A stretch of DNA of 64,000 bases from Pseudomonadota bacterium. Lineage in GTDB: Bacteria; Pseudomonadota; Gammaproteobacteria; Burkholderiales; Ferrovaceae. The stretch lies in assembly GCA_021811145.1 (NCBI GenBank), contig JAJZPN010000004.1, forward strand, positions 36,854 through 100,853, given 5' to 3'. Within the stretch, counting starts at the first letter, position 1. The number at the start of each line of letters is the position of its first letter. This document shows, in pieces, positions 11,691 to 25,110 of this stretch. The notes beneath the pieces were generated by a model. It searched no databases. It worked only from the letters and a program-made list of their open reading frames with translations, and was not told the origin of the DNA. Position numbers and translations under genes: made by a program.

Positions 11691-13937
11691 ATGTTCTTCA
11701 AAAGATTGCTCTTGCCATTTGGCGTTCTGGTGGCGTTAGGGCTTACCGGTGCGGCTCTCGTAGTGCTTGCTATGGCATTAATCTACCCCAGCCTTCCGTC
11801 TCTGGAAGCCATGACTGATTATCGTCCTAAGGTACCATTACGGGTATTTACTGCTGACAATCAATTAATTGGCGAATTCGGTGAAGAAAAGCGTGTTGTA
11901 ATGAAATTACGTACCGTCCCTTTAAGAATGCGCCAAGCCATTTTAGCTGCAGAGGACGACCGTTTTTATCAACATGGAGCGGTAGATTATCAGGGGGTAT
12001 TAAGAGCTTTTATGGCTGATATCTTCTCTGGTAGCGCCAAAGAAGGAGCCAGTACCATTACCATGCAGGTGGCGAGAAACTTCTTTTTAAGTAACGAGCG
12101 CACTGTCACCCGTAAAGTATCAGAAATTCTATTGGCCTATAAAATTGAAAGTAATTTGTCTAAAGACCAAATCTTAGAGCTTTACATTAACCAAATTTAT
12201 TTAGGTCAACGTGCCTATGGCTTTGGGGCGGCAGCCTATACTTACTATGGTAAACCTCTTGATCAGCTAACAGTTGCCGAGATGGCTATGCTGGCAGGGC
12301 TGCCTAAGGCCCCCTCTCGTTATAATCCAATGATTAACCCAAAACGTGCCGCCTTAAGACAGCAGTATGTATTAAGACGCATGCGCGAATTAAATTATAT
12401 TAATGTAGCAGAATACAATTATGCACTCCTGCATCCAGGTCGTGTGGCTGACAGTCACTCGATTTACTCAGTCAAAGCAGATTATGTAGCTGAGATGGTG
12501 CGTCAATATATGGTCAAAGCCTATGGTGAAAGAGTATATGGCCTTGGTTATAAAGTCATTACGACCCTTTATAAACCTAATCAAAATGCCGCCTTTGATG
12601 CAGTTCGTCGGGGAGTCATGGCCTATGATCATCGCCATGGTTACCGCGGCCCTGAAGACAGCGTAGAGCTGCCTGATAATGCTGTAACCGATGCCGATCT
12701 TGAGGATGCACTCTCTGATTATGATATTAGTAATGCCTTATATCCTGCTGTGGTGATTGATGCCTCAGCTCAAGAGGTACGAGCTTATGTCAAAACTGCT
12801 GGTGTCATGATTCTGCGTGGAGAACAACTTAAATTTGTGCAAGCAGCGCTTGGTGATAAAGCCAAACCAAATTTACGTATTAAACGTGGATCAATTATTC
12901 GTCTTGAACAAGAGGATAATGGGACTTGGATTATCTCTGAGTACCCCAAGGTACAGGCGGCATTGGTATCTTTAGATAGTCATAGTGGAGCCATTCGTGC
13001 TTTAGTAGGTGGTTTTGACTTTGATAACAGCAAATACAATCATGCACTACAAGCCTATCGCCAACCTGGATCAAGCTTTAAGCCCTTTATTTATTCAGCA
13101 GCCCTAGAAAAAGGGTATATGCCAGCAACACTAATGGATGATCTACCGATTTCCATTAATGATCCCAATTTAAATGGCGGACAACCCTGGCAGCCACACA
13201 ATTATGAGAATGAATATTTAGGACCGATGCCCTTACGATTAGCACTAGCTAAATCAAAAAACATGGTAGCGATTCGGTTATTACAAGCGATTACTCCAAG
13301 TTACGCTCACCAGTATATTACGCGCTTTGGTTTTGATCCTGATCGCCACCCACCCTATTTAAGTATGGCCTTGGGTTCAGGACTTGCTACGCCAATACAA
13401 ATGGCAACTGCCTATGCGGTATTTGCCAATGGCGGCTTTAGAGTCAAACCGTTTTACATTGACCGTATTATTGATGCGCAAGGCAAAATCATCAGTCAGA
13501 CCATCCCACAGGTAGCCGGTGAAGGGGCAGAACAGGTGATTGATGAGCGTAACGCTTTTGTGATGAGAAGCATGTTGAAGGAAGTGATCCGTCAAGGTAC
13601 CGCAGAGAAAGCGCAGGTATTAGGACGAAGTGACATTGCTGGTAAAACAGGGACCACTAATGATTTGGTGGATGCGTGGTTTACTGGTTTTCAGCCCTCC
13701 CTTGTGGCGGTGGCATGGGTAGGGTTTGATAAACCAGTGACCTTAGGTTCAGGGGAGACCGGGGCGCATGCGGCGTTACCTATTTGGATTGATTACATGG
13801 CCGTCGCACTCAATCACATCCCAGAAGCCCAAGAAACAATGCCCCCAGGGGTGGCTTATGTGCCGATCAATCCTAATACAGGTAAACCAGATCCCTCAGG
13901 TGCAGTAAAAGATTTTGTGTATACAGATAACAGGTAA
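11691..13937 (+). CDS. mrcA: Penicillin-binding protein 1A, bifunctional
   Basis: This inner-membrane peptidoglycan synthase polymerises lipid II and cross-links stem peptides. The 748-residue protein has an N-terminal membrane anchor (about 6-32), a GT51 glycosyltransferase domain (EDDRFYQHG at 88-96; GASTITMQVARN), and a transpeptidase domain with the three active-site boxes SSFK, SKN and KTGT. It is divergent from aroK with 61 nt between the starts. In many proteobacteria the gene lies near aroKB and pilMNOPQ; no pil genes follow here. A small conserved gene follows after 3 nt. Confidence 0.96.
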   Translation: MFFKRLLLPFGVLVALGLTGAALVVLAMALIYPSLPSLEAMTDYRPKVPLRVFTADNQLIGEFGEEKRVVMKLRTVPLRMRQAILAAEDDRFYQHGAVDYQGVLRAFMADIFSGSAKEGASTITMQVARNFFLSNERTVTRKVSEILLAYKIESNLSKDQILELYINQIYLGQRAYGFGAAAYTYYGKPLDQLTVAEMAMLAGLPKAPSRYNPMINPKRAALRQQYVLRRMRELNYINVAEYNYALLHPGRVADSHSIYSVKADYVAEMVRQYMVKAYGERVYGLGYKVITTLYKPNQNAAFDAVRRGVMAYDHRHGYRGPEDSVELPDNAVTDADLEDALSDYDISNALYPAVVIDASAQEVRAYVKTAGVMILRGEQLKFVQAALGDKAKPNLRIKRGSIIRLEQEDNGTWIISEYPKVQAALVSLDSHSGAIRALVGGFDFDNSKYNHALQAYRQPGSSFKPFIYSAALEKGYMPATLMDDLPISINDPNLNGGQPWQPHNYENEYLGPMPLRLALAKSKNMVAIRLLQAITPSYAHQYITRFGFDPDRHPPYLSMALGSGLATPIQMATAYAVFANGGFRVKPFYIDRIIDAQGKIISQTIPQVAGEGAEQVIDERNAFVMRSMLKEVIRQGTAEKAQVLGRSDIAGKTGTTNDLVDAWFTGFQPSLVAVAWVGFDKPVTLGSGETGAHAALPIWIDYMAVALNHIPEAQETMPPGVAYVPINPNTGKPDPSGAVKDFVYTDNR

Positions 13938-13940
13938 GTC

Positions 13941-15701
<1,761 letters not shown>

Positions 15702-15702
15702 A

Positions 15703-16323
15703 CTACTCTCCGTCTAACTCATTAATTTGATTGTCTTTTTTAAAGAATGAGTGGAGTATTTCAGTAACTTCATCAAACCCTTGTCGTGTGTGACTAGAAA
15801 ATGGCACCACTTGATAGGGTAATTTTAATGACTTTAATTCATTTTTAACTTCAAGTAGGACCTTGGTTTGGCCACCTCGACCTAATTTATCCGCTTTAGT
15901 TAATAAAATGAGTAAGGGTTTACCGGTAGGCTCAAACCACTCGAGTAGTTGTCGGTCAAGATTGGTGAGCGGATGACGAATATCCATTAATACCACCAAA
16001 GCCTGTAAGGATTCTCGATAGGTTAGGTAATCTGATAATAGTTTTTGCCAATGTAATTTAACAGAGAGGGGTACTTCAGCGTAGCCATAACCTGGTAAAT
16101 CCACCAAAAAGCACTCATCTCCCAGCGAAAAGTAGTTAATGTGCTGCGTTCTTCCGGGAGTTTTACTGGTAAAGGCGAGTTTCCTTTGTTGCGTTAAACA
16201 ATTAATAGCACTGGATTTACCAGCATTAGAACGACCAGCAAAGGCTACCTCGATAATGTCGTCCTTGGGTAAGCCTTTCCATTCGTTAACAGTAATAAAA
16301 AATTTAGCTTGCTGAAAATTCAC
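15703..16323 (-). CDS. engB: Ribosome biogenesis GTP-binding protein EngB (YihA/YsxC)
   Basis: This TRAFAC-class GTPase is needed for large ribosomal subunit assembly and cell division. The 206-residue protein shows G1 (GRSNAGKSSAI), G3 (DLPGYGYA) and G4 (TKAD) in the normal order. Start is GTG at 16323, preceded by AAGGA. It sits 11 nt downstream of hemL and could be expressed with it. Confidence 0.96.
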   Translation of the reverse strand: MNFQQAKFFITVNEWKGLPKDDIIEVAFAGRSNAGKSSAINCLTQQRKLAFTSKTPGRTQHINYFSLGDECFLVDLPGYGYAEVPLSVKLHWQKLLSDYLTYRESLQALVVLMDIRHPLTNLDRQLLEWFEPTGKPLLILLTKADKLGRGGQTKVLLEVKNELKSLKLPYQVVPFSSHTRQGFDEVTEILHSFFKKDNQINELDGE

Positions 16324-16334
16324 GCTGATTGTCC

Positions 16335-17621
16335 TTAGCCTGCTAACTCACAAAATACTTTTTCGGCGGCTTCCAGTGTTTCATGTAACTCTTGTGTGCC
16401 ATGCACTGAGGACACGAATCCTGCCTCATAAGCAGAGGGGGCCATATAGATCCCTTCTTTTAGCATGCCATGGAAGAAACGTTTGAATAAGTCGATGTCC
16501 GCTTTCATCACGCCTTCTAAATTAATTGGACACTCTTTCTGGAAATGTAACCCAAACATGCCACCCACCGAGCATGAGGAGAGGGCAAAGCCATAGCGTG
16601 AGCCAATGTCAGTGATGCCATCCATGACAGCGCGTGTCATATCCCCCAAGCGTTCAAATAACCCCGGTTCACTGGCTAATTCTAAATTAATTAAGCCTGC
16701 TGTCACGGCAACCGGGTTGCCTGATAGAGTTCCTGCTTGATAGACCGGACCTAAGGGAGCCAAATGCTCCATAATCTCGCGTCGTCCTCCAAAGGCCGCT
16801 AAGGGCATACCGCCACCGATTACTTTTCCTAGGGTAGTGAGATCAGGTTGAATGCCATAAATTGACTGAGCACCACCTAGCGCCACTCGAAAGCCTGTCA
16901 TGACCTCATCAAAAATCAATACCGCACCATATTGTTGGGTTAATTCGCGGCAGGCCTGTAAAAATTCACGCTGCGGCAGAACCATATTCATGTTGCCTGC
17001 GATGGGTTCAACGATAATGGCAGCGATCTCTTCGCCGTAGCGCTGAAAACACTCTTTCAGGGCACTGGCGTCGTTATAGGGTAATACTAGGGTGTGTGAG
17101 GCCAGATCAGCTGGAATACCTTTTGAATCAGGTTGCCCTAGGGTGAGCGCTCCTGAACCTGCTTTCACTAACAACGCATCACCATGACCATGGTAACAAC
17201 CGTCAAATTTGATGATGTTAGTGCGTCCTGTAAAGCCACGGGCTAGACGTATGGCGCTCATGGTGGCTTCAGTTCCTGAACTGGTTAAGCGCACCATTTC
17301 AATGGAGGGGACGAGACTAATAATTCTTTCTGCCAAATCAATTTCAAGCTCAGTGGGTGCACCAAAACTCATGCCGTCTTGGGCCACACGGCATACCGCA
17401 TTAACAATCTCTGGGTGAGCATGGCCGTGCAGTAGGGGTCCCCAGGAACAGACGTAATCAATATATTCACGACCCTCTGCGTCCCAAAAGCGTGGTCCAT
17501 TGCCCTTTTTAAAAAAACGGGGTGTTCCCCCTACGCTACGAAAAGCCCTTACTGGGGAGTTGACTCCACCGGGGATGACAAGTTGTGCACGATTAAAAAG
17601 TTGTTCATTAGGCGTGTTCAT
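16335..17621 (-). CDS. hemL: Glutamate-1-semialdehyde 2,1-aminomutase
   Basis: HemL is a PLP enzyme that converts glutamate-1-semialdehyde to 5-aminolevulinate, the last step of the C5 route into haem. It has the aminotransferase III fold with the PLP lysine region ([18 protein letters not shown]), the [11 protein letters not shown] segment and the DEVMTGFR metal/PLP motif. The open frame reaches a TTG at 17639, but the ATG at 17621 has AAGGAAG six bases upstream and matches the family start (428 aa). It overlaps the thiE 3' end by 14 nt. A hemL-thiE-thiD run is common in proteobacteria. Confidence 0.97.
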   Translation of the reverse strand: MNTPNEQLFNRAQLVIPGGVNSPVRAFRSVGGTPRFFKKGNGPRFWDAEGREYIDYVCSWGPLLHGHAHPEIVNAVCRVAQDGMSFGAPTELEIDLAERIISLVPSIEMVRLTSSGTEATMSAIRLARGFTGRTNIIKFDGCYHGHGDALLVKAGSGALTLGQPDSKGIPADLASHTLVLPYNDASALKECFQRYGEEIAAIIVEPIAGNMNMVLPQREFLQACRELTQQYGAVLIFDEVMTGFRVALGGAQSIYGIQPDLTTLGKVIGGGMPLAAFGGRREIMEHLAPLGPVYQAGTLSGNPVAVTAGLINLELASEPGLFERLGDMTRAVMDGITDIGSRYGFALSSCSVGGMFGLHFQKECPINLEGVMKADIDLFKRFFHGMLKEGIYMAPSAYEAGFVSSVHGTQELHETLEAAEKVFCELAG

Positions 17622-18267
17622 GCTGCTTCCTTGCTTCAATAAGTTGTTGGAATTGTTGTACTGTACTGTCTAAGGTAGTTAAGTCAGACAAAGCCTGTAC
17701 TACAGCAATGGCTGTAACCCCTTCATTTAATACTAGATTTGCATTAAGAAGAGTAATGCCACCGATGGCAACCGTTGGTATCGCTAACACGGCTTGAGAT
17801 TCTCTAAACAAGTGTAACGGCGCCTGTACAGCCTGAGGTTTAGTGTGTGAGGCAAAAACACTGCCAAAGGCCACATAGTCAGCCCCCTGTTGTTGGGCCT
17901 TAACGGCTAACTCAAGACTGTGGTAGCAAGAGGCTCCCACCATCAGTGAATGAGAGGGGTAGCGCTGTTTAAGTTCAGTTAAAGAGAGGTCACTTGCCCC
18001 TAAGTGAACGCCATGAGCATTAATTGTAATCGCTAAATCTACCTGATCGTTAATGATTAAATGGCCATTATGGCGAGTGATGAGTTGATTAAGAAGCTTG
18101 GCTTCTTTGACTTTCTGTTGCTCTGGTAGATTTTTGCGCCGATACTGAAACCATTGCACATGGTGTGAGAGGAGTCGTTCGGCCCATTCAATTAATTGAT
18201 TTAAGCTGAAAGACTCTGGGGTAATGGCGTAAAGGCCAGAGGGTGTGGCGTGCTTAATGTGTGTCAC
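17608..18267 (-). CDS. thiE: Thiamine-phosphate synthase
   Basis: ThiE joins HMP pyrophosphate and thiazole phosphate into thiamine monophosphate. The 219-residue TIM barrel shows GLYAITP at the start, [10 protein letters not shown], the pyrophosphate-site [18 protein letters not shown] and the C-terminal AIGGI phosphate loop. The start is GTG at 18267, inside the last codons of thiD (14-nt overlap), so translation is probably coupled. Confidence 0.95.
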   Translation of the reverse strand: MTHIKHATPSGLYAITPESFSLNQLIEWAERLLSHHVQWFQYRRKNLPEQQKVKEAKLLNQLITRHNGHLIINDQVDLAITINAHGVHLGASDLSLTELKQRYPSHSLMVGASCYHSLELAVKAQQQGADYVAFGSVFASHTKPQAVQAPLHLFRESQAVLAIPTVAIGGITLLNANLVLNEGVTAIAVVQALSDLTTLDSTVQQFQQLIEARKQHEHA

Positions 18268-19084
18268 CCGCGTGTCGATCCTCTCTAGCCCAGAACAATC
18301 GATCAGGAATGGGTTGTCCCATTCCTAAGCGAAAGGCGTCTTTAAGTGTTTGCCAGGTGTACTCTTGTGCTTCAGCCACAGCCTCAGCAATGTCTAATCC
18401 TTGAGCTAGTCCTGCTGCGATAGCAGAACTTAATGTACATCCTGAACCATGATAGCTTCCTGATAAGCGCTCCCAGCCATCAGCACGAATCACTCCTTCA
18501 CGACCGTAGAGCGTGTTAATCACCTGTGTAGTGTGGTGATGGGTGCCGGTAATCAAGACATATTCACAACCGGTGGCAAGAATGTCTTCGGCGGCCAGTG
18601 TTAAATCTTGATTCTCTTCCTCGAGATTGTCATCGGAGGTAAGTCTTAGTATTTCAAGAGTGTTGGGAGTGATGATAGTGGACTGCGGGATAATCAAATC
18701 TTTAAGAGCAGCAATCATATCCTCAGAGGCTAACTCGTCTCCTCGGCCACTGGCTAATACGGGATCTAACACTAAAGGAATTTCCGGGTAATCCGAGACG
18801 ATTTCAGCGATAGCAGCGATATTCTCAATACTCCCTAACACCCCCAGTTTGAATACCGAGACAGGAACATCCTCTAGAATACAACGTGCTTGATCAGCCA
18901 CCCATTCTGCGTCAAGCGGAAAAATATCTTCCACGCCGGTGGTATCTTGAATGGTCACGCCCGTTACCACAGACAAAGGATGGCAACCCATACTCGATAG
19001 AGTCATGATGTCAGCTTGTAGTCCCGCCCCGCCGCTAGGGTCGGTGGCTGCAAAAACAAGTACGGCTGGTGGTGGAGTGGTCAT
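18254..19084 (-). CDS. thiD: Hydroxymethylpyrimidine/phosphomethylpyrimidine kinase
   Basis: ThiD phosphorylates HMP and HMP-P in thiamine synthesis. The 276-residue ribokinase-fold protein shows the substrate loop DPSGGAGLQAD near the start, 'VLDPVLASGRG', and the C-terminal catalytic GSGCTLSSAIAAGLA. It is the promoter-proximal gene of thiD-thiE-hemL. A 118-nt divergent region separates it from rubredoxin. I see no TPP riboswitch in that region. Confidence 0.95.
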   Translation of the reverse strand: MTTPPPAVLVFAATDPSGGAGLQADIMTLSSMGCHPLSVVTGVTIQDTTGVEDIFPLDAEWVADQARCILEDVPVSVFKLGVLGSIENIAAIAEIVSDYPEIPLVLDPVLASGRGDELASEDMIAALKDLIIPQSTIITPNTLEILRLTSDDNLEEENQDLTLAAEDILATGCEYVLITGTHHHTTQVINTLYGREGVIRADGWERLSGSYHGSGCTLSSAIAAGLAQGLDIAEAVAEAQEYTWQTLKDAFRLGMGQPIPDRLFWAREDRHAGDTH

Positions 19085-19202
19085 GATACAGTTGCTCTAA
19101 AAGGCGTCCGGTTTTATGATGTTCGTTTTACGTGTTAATCCTTAGTTAGGGGGATTAATACGCTTAAGTAAAATTCATTTTAACTCAATTCTTAGGAAAA
19201 GT

Positions 19203-19385
19203 ATGAATACAGAAGCACCTTTTAAGACCTATTTATGTTTGATTTGTGGCTATATCTACGATGAAGAACAAGGTGATCCAGAGGAAGGGCTTGCCCCTGG
19301 AACACGTTGGGAAGATGTCCCGGTTAATTGGGTATGTCCTGAATGTGGCGCCAGAAAAGAAGATTTTGAGATGATTGAAATCTAA
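19203..19385 (+). CDS. rubA: Rubredoxin
   Basis: This 60-residue electron carrier holds one iron in two CxxC knuckles, Cys12/Cys15 and Cys45/Cys48 ([18 protein letters not shown]). The spacing and the aromatic and proline residues between are classic for the family. A leader AGGAAAAGT precedes the ATG. Rubredoxin beside thiD/hemL is a frequent arrangement in beta- and gammaproteobacteria. Its stop codon overlaps the stop of convergent uppP by 4 nt. Confidence 0.97.
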   Translation: MNTEAPFKTYLCLICGYIYDEEQGDPEEGLAPGTRWEDVPVNWVCPECGARKEDFEMIEI

Positions 19386-20206
19386 CCGTTACTCCAATCA
19401 ACCCATCCTTGATAGGCGCTAACGAGAATTAAGATACCAAATATAATGCGGTAGTAAGCAAAAGAAGTAAAACGGTGCTGGCTGACAAAACGCAATAACG
19501 CCCGCACCGTAATAAAGGCAAAAATAAAGGAAAACACACTGCCTACAGCAAATAAAGCAATATCTTCATGGTGAAATAAGTGACGGTACTTGACCACTTC
19601 ATATACCGTTGCTGCAAATAATGTGGGGATAGCCAAAAAGAAAGAAAACTCCGTGGCGGCTTCTCGGGATAAACCAAAAAACAATGCTCCCATTATGGTG
19701 GCCCCTGAGCGTGAAGTGCCAGGAATTAACGCCAAAGACTGACAAAAGCCAATCTTGATCGCCGTTTGCCAATTCATGTCATCCACTGAATGGATAACGG
19801 GTTTTTCTTTTCTTGATTCAATCCATAGAATAAAAAAAGCACCAATAATGAAAGCCAACGCCACAGGCAGTGGAGCAAACAGGGTAGCTTTGATTTTTTT
19901 GGCGAATAATAAACCCAAAACCGCTGCTGGCAGAAAAGCCAATAATAAATTAATGGCAAAACGTTGCGCTGTTTTATCCTGAGGTAGCCCCACTACGACT
20001 TGACCGATTTTACGACGATACTCCCAGCACACAGCAAGAATTGCTGCCAGTTGAATAACAATTTCAAAGACCTTACCTTTTTCATCGTTAAAATTAAGAA
20101 GGCTACCCGTTAAGATTAAATGCCCTGTTGATGAGACAGGTAAAAATTCCGTTAATCCTTCTACTGTGCCTAATATCGCCGCCTTTAAAAGTAATAGACT
20201 ACTCAC
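19382..20206 (-). CDS. uppP: Undecaprenyl-diphosphatase (bacitracin resistance protein)
   Basis: This integral membrane phosphatase recycles undecaprenyl pyrophosphate to the monophosphate lipid carrier. The 274-residue protein has the two catalytic signatures, [15 protein letters not shown] near residue 16 and [13 protein letters not shown] near 160, within about eight hydrophobic helices. Start is GTG at 20206, nine bases after thiC. Linkage with thiC is probably only transcriptional. Confidence 0.96.
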   Translation of the reverse strand: MSSLLLLKAAILGTVEGLTEFLPVSSTGHLILTGSLLNFNDEKGKVFEIVIQLAAILAVCWEYRRKIGQVVVGLPQDKTAQRFAINLLLAFLPAAVLGLLFAKKIKATLFAPLPVALAFIIGAFFILWIESRKEKPVIHSVDDMNWQTAIKIGFCQSLALIPGTSRSGATIMGALFFGLSREAATEFSFFLAIPTLFAATVYEVVKYRHLFHHEDIALFAVGSVFSFIFAFITVRALLRFVSQHRFTSFAYYRIIFGILILVSAYQGWVDWSNG

Positions 20207-20215
20207 ACCACATCC

Positions 20216-22141
<1,926 letters not shown>

Positions 22142-22169
22142 TCAAAATAGTTAGACTATGAGTTTACCT

Positions 22170-22203
22170 CGAAAACTCGTTTTCGTCCTTTAACTCGAGA
22201 GTT
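22170..22203. promoter_or_regulatory. Paired palindromes in the thiC/pcm divergent region
   Basis: A 16-bp palindrome at 22170-22185 (arms CGAAAAC / GTTTTCG, two-base centre) is followed by a 12-bp palindrome at 22192-22203 (arms AACTC / GAGTT). They lie 50-83 nt upstream of thiC and about 60-90 nt upstream of the plus-strand gene. They could be protein-binding sites or leader hairpins; the sequence cannot decide. Confidence 0.4.
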
Positions 22204-22261
22204 TCTTTTTGTTTTCGATGTTTTTGGTAGAATAAAGCTTTTAGCCTTCTGGGAGCCGTCC

Positions 22262-22915
22262 GTGAATACCGAACAAGCCCGCTTTAATATGGTTGAGCAG
22301 CAGATTCGTCCTTGGGACGTACTGGACTTCACTGTTCTTGATCTATTGTATGAAGTTAAAAGGGAAGAGTTTGTCCCGGCCCCCTATCGCCAGATGGCTT
22401 TTATGGATACTGAAATTCCTCTTCTTCATGGAGAGTCGATGCTCTCACCAAAACTTGAGGCACGGTTATTACAATCCTTAGAATTGAAAGCACATCAGAA
22501 CGTACTAGAAATTGGGACAGGTAGTGGTTACATGGCAGCCTTGATGAGTCGCCTTGCTAAGTCTGTTACAACCCTTGAAATTCATCATGATCTCGCCCAA
22601 CAAGCCCAAGCTAAACTAAGTCGCAATGGATTGAACAATGTTTCAGTGGTTATTGGCGATGGAGCTCAAGGTTACGGCCAAGCACTGAACTGGGATGCAA
22701 TTATTTTAAGTGGTTCTGTACCTCAATTACCGCAAGTGTTTCTCGATCAACTGGCAGTGGGTGGCGTATTAGTGGCGGTAGTAGGGTTTGCTCCCACCAT
22801 GTCTGTTACACGGGTCAGACGTCTGGGTGAAAGAGACTATCACACAGAAATACTCTTTGAGACAGTGATTCCTGCTTTACATCATGTGGAAAAAACATCA
22901 CGTTTTGAGTTTTAA
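22262..22915 (+). CDS. pcm: Protein-L-isoaspartate O-methyltransferase family protein
   Basis: This 217-residue class I SAM-dependent methyltransferase belongs to the PCMT family. The SAM-binding motif is VLEIGTGSGYMAALM near residue 80, followed by TLEIHHDLA and VVIGDGAQGY. The family repairs isoaspartyl residues, though this branch (often next to tolC in betaproteobacteria) is less well characterised. Start is GTG at 22262. The 3' end overlaps convergent greB by 4 nt. Confidence 0.85.
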   Translation: MNTEQARFNMVEQQIRPWDVLDFTVLDLLYEVKREEFVPAPYRQMAFMDTEIPLLHGESMLSPKLEARLLQSLELKAHQNVLEIGTGSGYMAALMSRLAKSVTTLEIHHDLAQQAQAKLSRNGLNNVSVVIGDGAQGYGQALNWDAIILSGSVPQLPQVFLDQLAVGGVLVAVVGFAPTMSVTRVRRLGERDYHTEILFETVIPALHHVEKTSRFEF

Positions 22916-23466
22916 TTAGGATTAACGTAACTAACCTCAAGAATATCAATCTCTCGTCTGCCAGAGGGGCTTATAAAGCTCACACGATCTCCTTCACGTG
23001 CTTTTAAAAGCGCTTTGGCGATGGGAGAAATCCAACTGATCTTGCCTTGTGAGGGATTGGTTTCATCAATACCTACAATTTGAAAGCGTTGCTCAATACC
23101 TTGTTCATCAGCAATGAGCACATAAGCGCCAAAGAAAATCTGATCATTTCCTATTTGCAGTTGTGGATCTACCACTTGAGCAATTTCTAGGCGTTTAGTT
23201 AGAAAACGCAGTCTTCGATCAATCTCTCGCAGACGGCGTTTACCATAAATGTAGTCACCATTTTCTGAGCGGTCACCGTTGGATGCGGCCCAGGCAACCG
23301 TTTCAACTACTTTAGGGCGCTCCTCACGAATTAACCATTCCATTTCATTTTTTAAGCGTTCAAAACCCTCTGGTGTAATGTAATTGGGGCCTTTAACGGA
23401 AGGTGTGGCGGGGGTTAACTCCTCGTCATCATCGTGATCTGATTCTTTTATAAAAGCTTTATTCAT
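22912..23466 (-). CDS. greB: Transcription elongation factor GreB
   Basis: GreB enters the secondary channel of RNA polymerase and stimulates cleavage of backtracked transcripts. The protein has the N-terminal coiled coil with the acidic tip and GreB-typical basic patch (SNGDRSENGDYIYGKRRL) and the C-terminal FKBP-like domain. The frame opens at 23544, but the ATG at 23466 follows AAGGAAGTTAGG and gives a 184-residue protein. An acidic insert (DHDDDEE) near residue 10 is a minor oddity. Confidence 0.93.
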   Translation of the reverse strand: MNKAFIKESDHDDDEELTPATPSVKGPNYITPEGFERLKNEMEWLIREERPKVVETVAWAASNGDRSENGDYIYGKRRLREIDRRLRFLTKRLEIAQVVDPQLQIGNDQIFFGAYVLIADEQGIEQRFQIVGIDETNPSQGKISWISPIAKALLKAREGDRVSFISPSGRREIDILEVSYVNPN

Positions 23467-23653
23467 CCTAACTTCCTTGACAAATCTCGACGTTAGGGTC
23501 GAGTAGGGGTGTCGAATATTTTGAACCGCACACATGTAGTTCATTACGATAGGCCTACAGTAGAGACTTAAATTATACTAAACATAATTTTTAGTGGTAA
23601 CTATGTTGTCTTATTGAGTTTCAAAGCATCTTTACTTTTTTTTTGGCTTTAAT

Positions 23654-24241
23654 TTAACTGCGAGCAAACACAATCAAGTCTTTGTAATGACCTTGGTCGG
23701 CGGCGCGCAAAGCTGTCAGGTATTGATCCCGCAATACTCCCACCTCGGTGATTGTCGCTTCGCCACCACCCCAAGTCAGTTTAGGTCGTCCAAGGCGCGT
23801 TGCGAGCAAATCGGCCATCAATCGTGCATGACGTCCGTTGCCATTTGGGAAGGCATGAATCCACACTAATTGATGGTGAAACTGTACGGCTATCTCATCG
23901 GCTTCAAAGACATTATGATTTATGTGATATTTTGTATTATCCAGCAAATTGCGTAATTTCACCGCCACTTGCGTCCAGTCAACACCGATGTTTTTATTAC
24001 TGCAACGAAAGGTTCCAGCCCATTGCCAGGTCTTATTAAACATCTGACGATGCAGTTCGCGAATGAATCCCTCATCCAATAGATCTCGTTTTTTCTGACG
24101 TGCAGCCCACCGAGAGCCTAGGGCAATATTGACTTGCTCCCAAGCATTGAGGTCAGCTTGGGTAGTTATATGTATTGGTACCAAACCTACGGCTTCATCC
24201 GGATCGAGAGGAGTTGCTCCTGGCACGTAATAAAATTCCAT
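23654..24241 (-). CDS. Fic family protein, mobile mystery protein B
   Basis: This is a Fic-fold protein of the 'mobile mystery protein B' family, which always travels with protein A. Fic proteins usually transfer AMP to target proteins. The motif at residues 129-140 reads HAFPNGNGRHAR; relative to HPFxx(D/E)GNGRxxR, the proline is Ala and the metal-ligand acid is Asn, so catalysis may be atypical. I chose the ATG at 24241 (195 aa), ten bases after the stop of protein A, because upstream codons overlap protein A and lack family similarity. The pair looks like a toxin-antitoxin or mobile regulatory module. Confidence 0.9.
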   Translation of the reverse strand: MEFYYVPGATPLDPDEAVGLVPIHITTQADLNAWEQVNIALGSRWAARQKKRDLLDEGFIRELHRQMFNKTWQWAGTFRCSNKNIGVDWTQVAVKLRNLLDNTKYHINHNVFEADEIAVQFHHQLVWIHAFPNGNGRHARLMADLLATRLGRPKLTWGGGEATITEVGVLRDQYLTALRAADQGHYKDLIVFARS

Positions 24242-24251
24242 GTGTAACACT

Positions 24252-24710
24252 TCACCATAATTCGCGGCGCGAACCATCAAGCAGTTCTTTGGCAGCCAAC
24301 TCAAGTTGAAGCTTAGTTAACGACCCATGGACCGCCTGATCTTCTAATACCATTGAATGTGCAATAGGACGCAAGCGCTCGAGCGCAACAGTCTCGGCCC
24401 GATTTTTTATATATTGCGCAAGGCTGGTACGTGGCACCAATGCGTATTGTAGCTCGCAATCCAATGCTTCAGCTAACTTACGTAAGCTGGCCAACGTGAT
24501 AGCGTCTAATGCCTCAGATTTTTCTAATTTGCTTGCACCTGCTGGCGTCATACCCAGGCGATGCGCAAAGGCAGAGGCGGACATACCTAAAGACTCACGA
24601 ATTGCGCGCACCCAACCAGATTTGGGGCGTTCGCCTAATTGCGCCATCTTCCAAGCCTTGAGAAGCGTATCCATTTGTTGGAGTTGAAGATCTCGAAATT
24701 GTTTGTTCAT
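24252..24710 (-). CDS. Xre-family regulator, mobile mystery protein A
   Basis: This 152-residue protein carries a helix-turn-helix domain of the Xre/Cro type (about residues 30-85; 'SLGMSASAFAHRLGMTPAGA'). It matches the 'mobile mystery protein A' family and is followed directly by its partner B. By analogy with other HTH-Fic pairs it probably represses its own operon and may neutralise the Fic partner. A near-perfect 24-bp palindrome overlaps its promoter. Confidence 0.9.
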   Translation of the reverse strand: MNKQFRDLQLQQMDTLLKAWKMAQLGERPKSGWVRAIRESLGMSASAFAHRLGMTPAGASKLEKSEALDAITLASLRKLAEALDCELQYALVPRTSLAQYIKNRAETVALERLRPIAHSMVLEDQAVHGSLTKLQLELAAKELLDGSRRELW

Positions 24711-24740
24711 AGCAACCTAAAGGTAAATTTTTTATTAGCT

Positions 24741-24789
24741 TATATTAACCTATAAGTTAATATAGCGCAATATAAAAATACCTATAGGT
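24741..24789 (-). promoter_or_regulatory. Promoter and operator palindromes of the mobile mystery operon
   Basis: On the minus strand, TTGCGC (24770-24765) and TAATAT (24747-24742) are 17 bases apart, a good sigma-70 match. A 24-bp palindrome with a single mismatched pair (24741-24764, core TTAACCTATAAGTTAA) covers the spacer and the -10 box. A second related perfect 10-bp palindrome, ACCTATAGGT, lies at 24780-24789. Binding by the upstream Xre protein would block transcription; this is inference. Confidence 0.6.
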
Positions 24790-25110
24790 TAATTTAAATT
24801 AATATAATAAATACCCAAGAGTTTCTTTGTGGAAGATTGTTTGATGATTGAGCCAAGCATCTGAGAGCATACTTAGTCATTTTTTAGGCTTAAGAACCAG
24901 ATAGATTAAGCCTTTTTACTTAACTTTTTTATAAAGACTTTTGATATTAAAAATTTATATTTATGACGGTTTTCAGTTCCAACTCCTCACTTAAGTTTCT
25001 CATCAAACTTACTGTGATGAACCAGCATGCTAAAAATAGTATTTATAAAAATCACCCTCCATTGCAAGCTGTGACGCAACAAGGTCTGAAGAGGGAGTTA
25101 AGCAAGGGCA
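24790..25110. other. Gene-free stretch between the mobile pair and waaA
   Basis: About 320 nt, AT-rich, with no credible ORF. A hairpin (AGGCTTAA at 24886-24893, TTAAGCCT at 24906-24913) is followed by TTTT on the plus strand and could be a weak terminator, though no plus-strand gene precedes it. The rest shows nothing recognisable. Confidence 0.4.

Noticed and set aside
11630..11701. Longer aroK start
   Set aside because: It would overlap the divergent PBP1a start and adds residues unlike the family.
24886..24917. Hairpin with T-run as a terminator for waaA
   Set aside because: The T-run is on the plus strand, the wrong direction for waaA.
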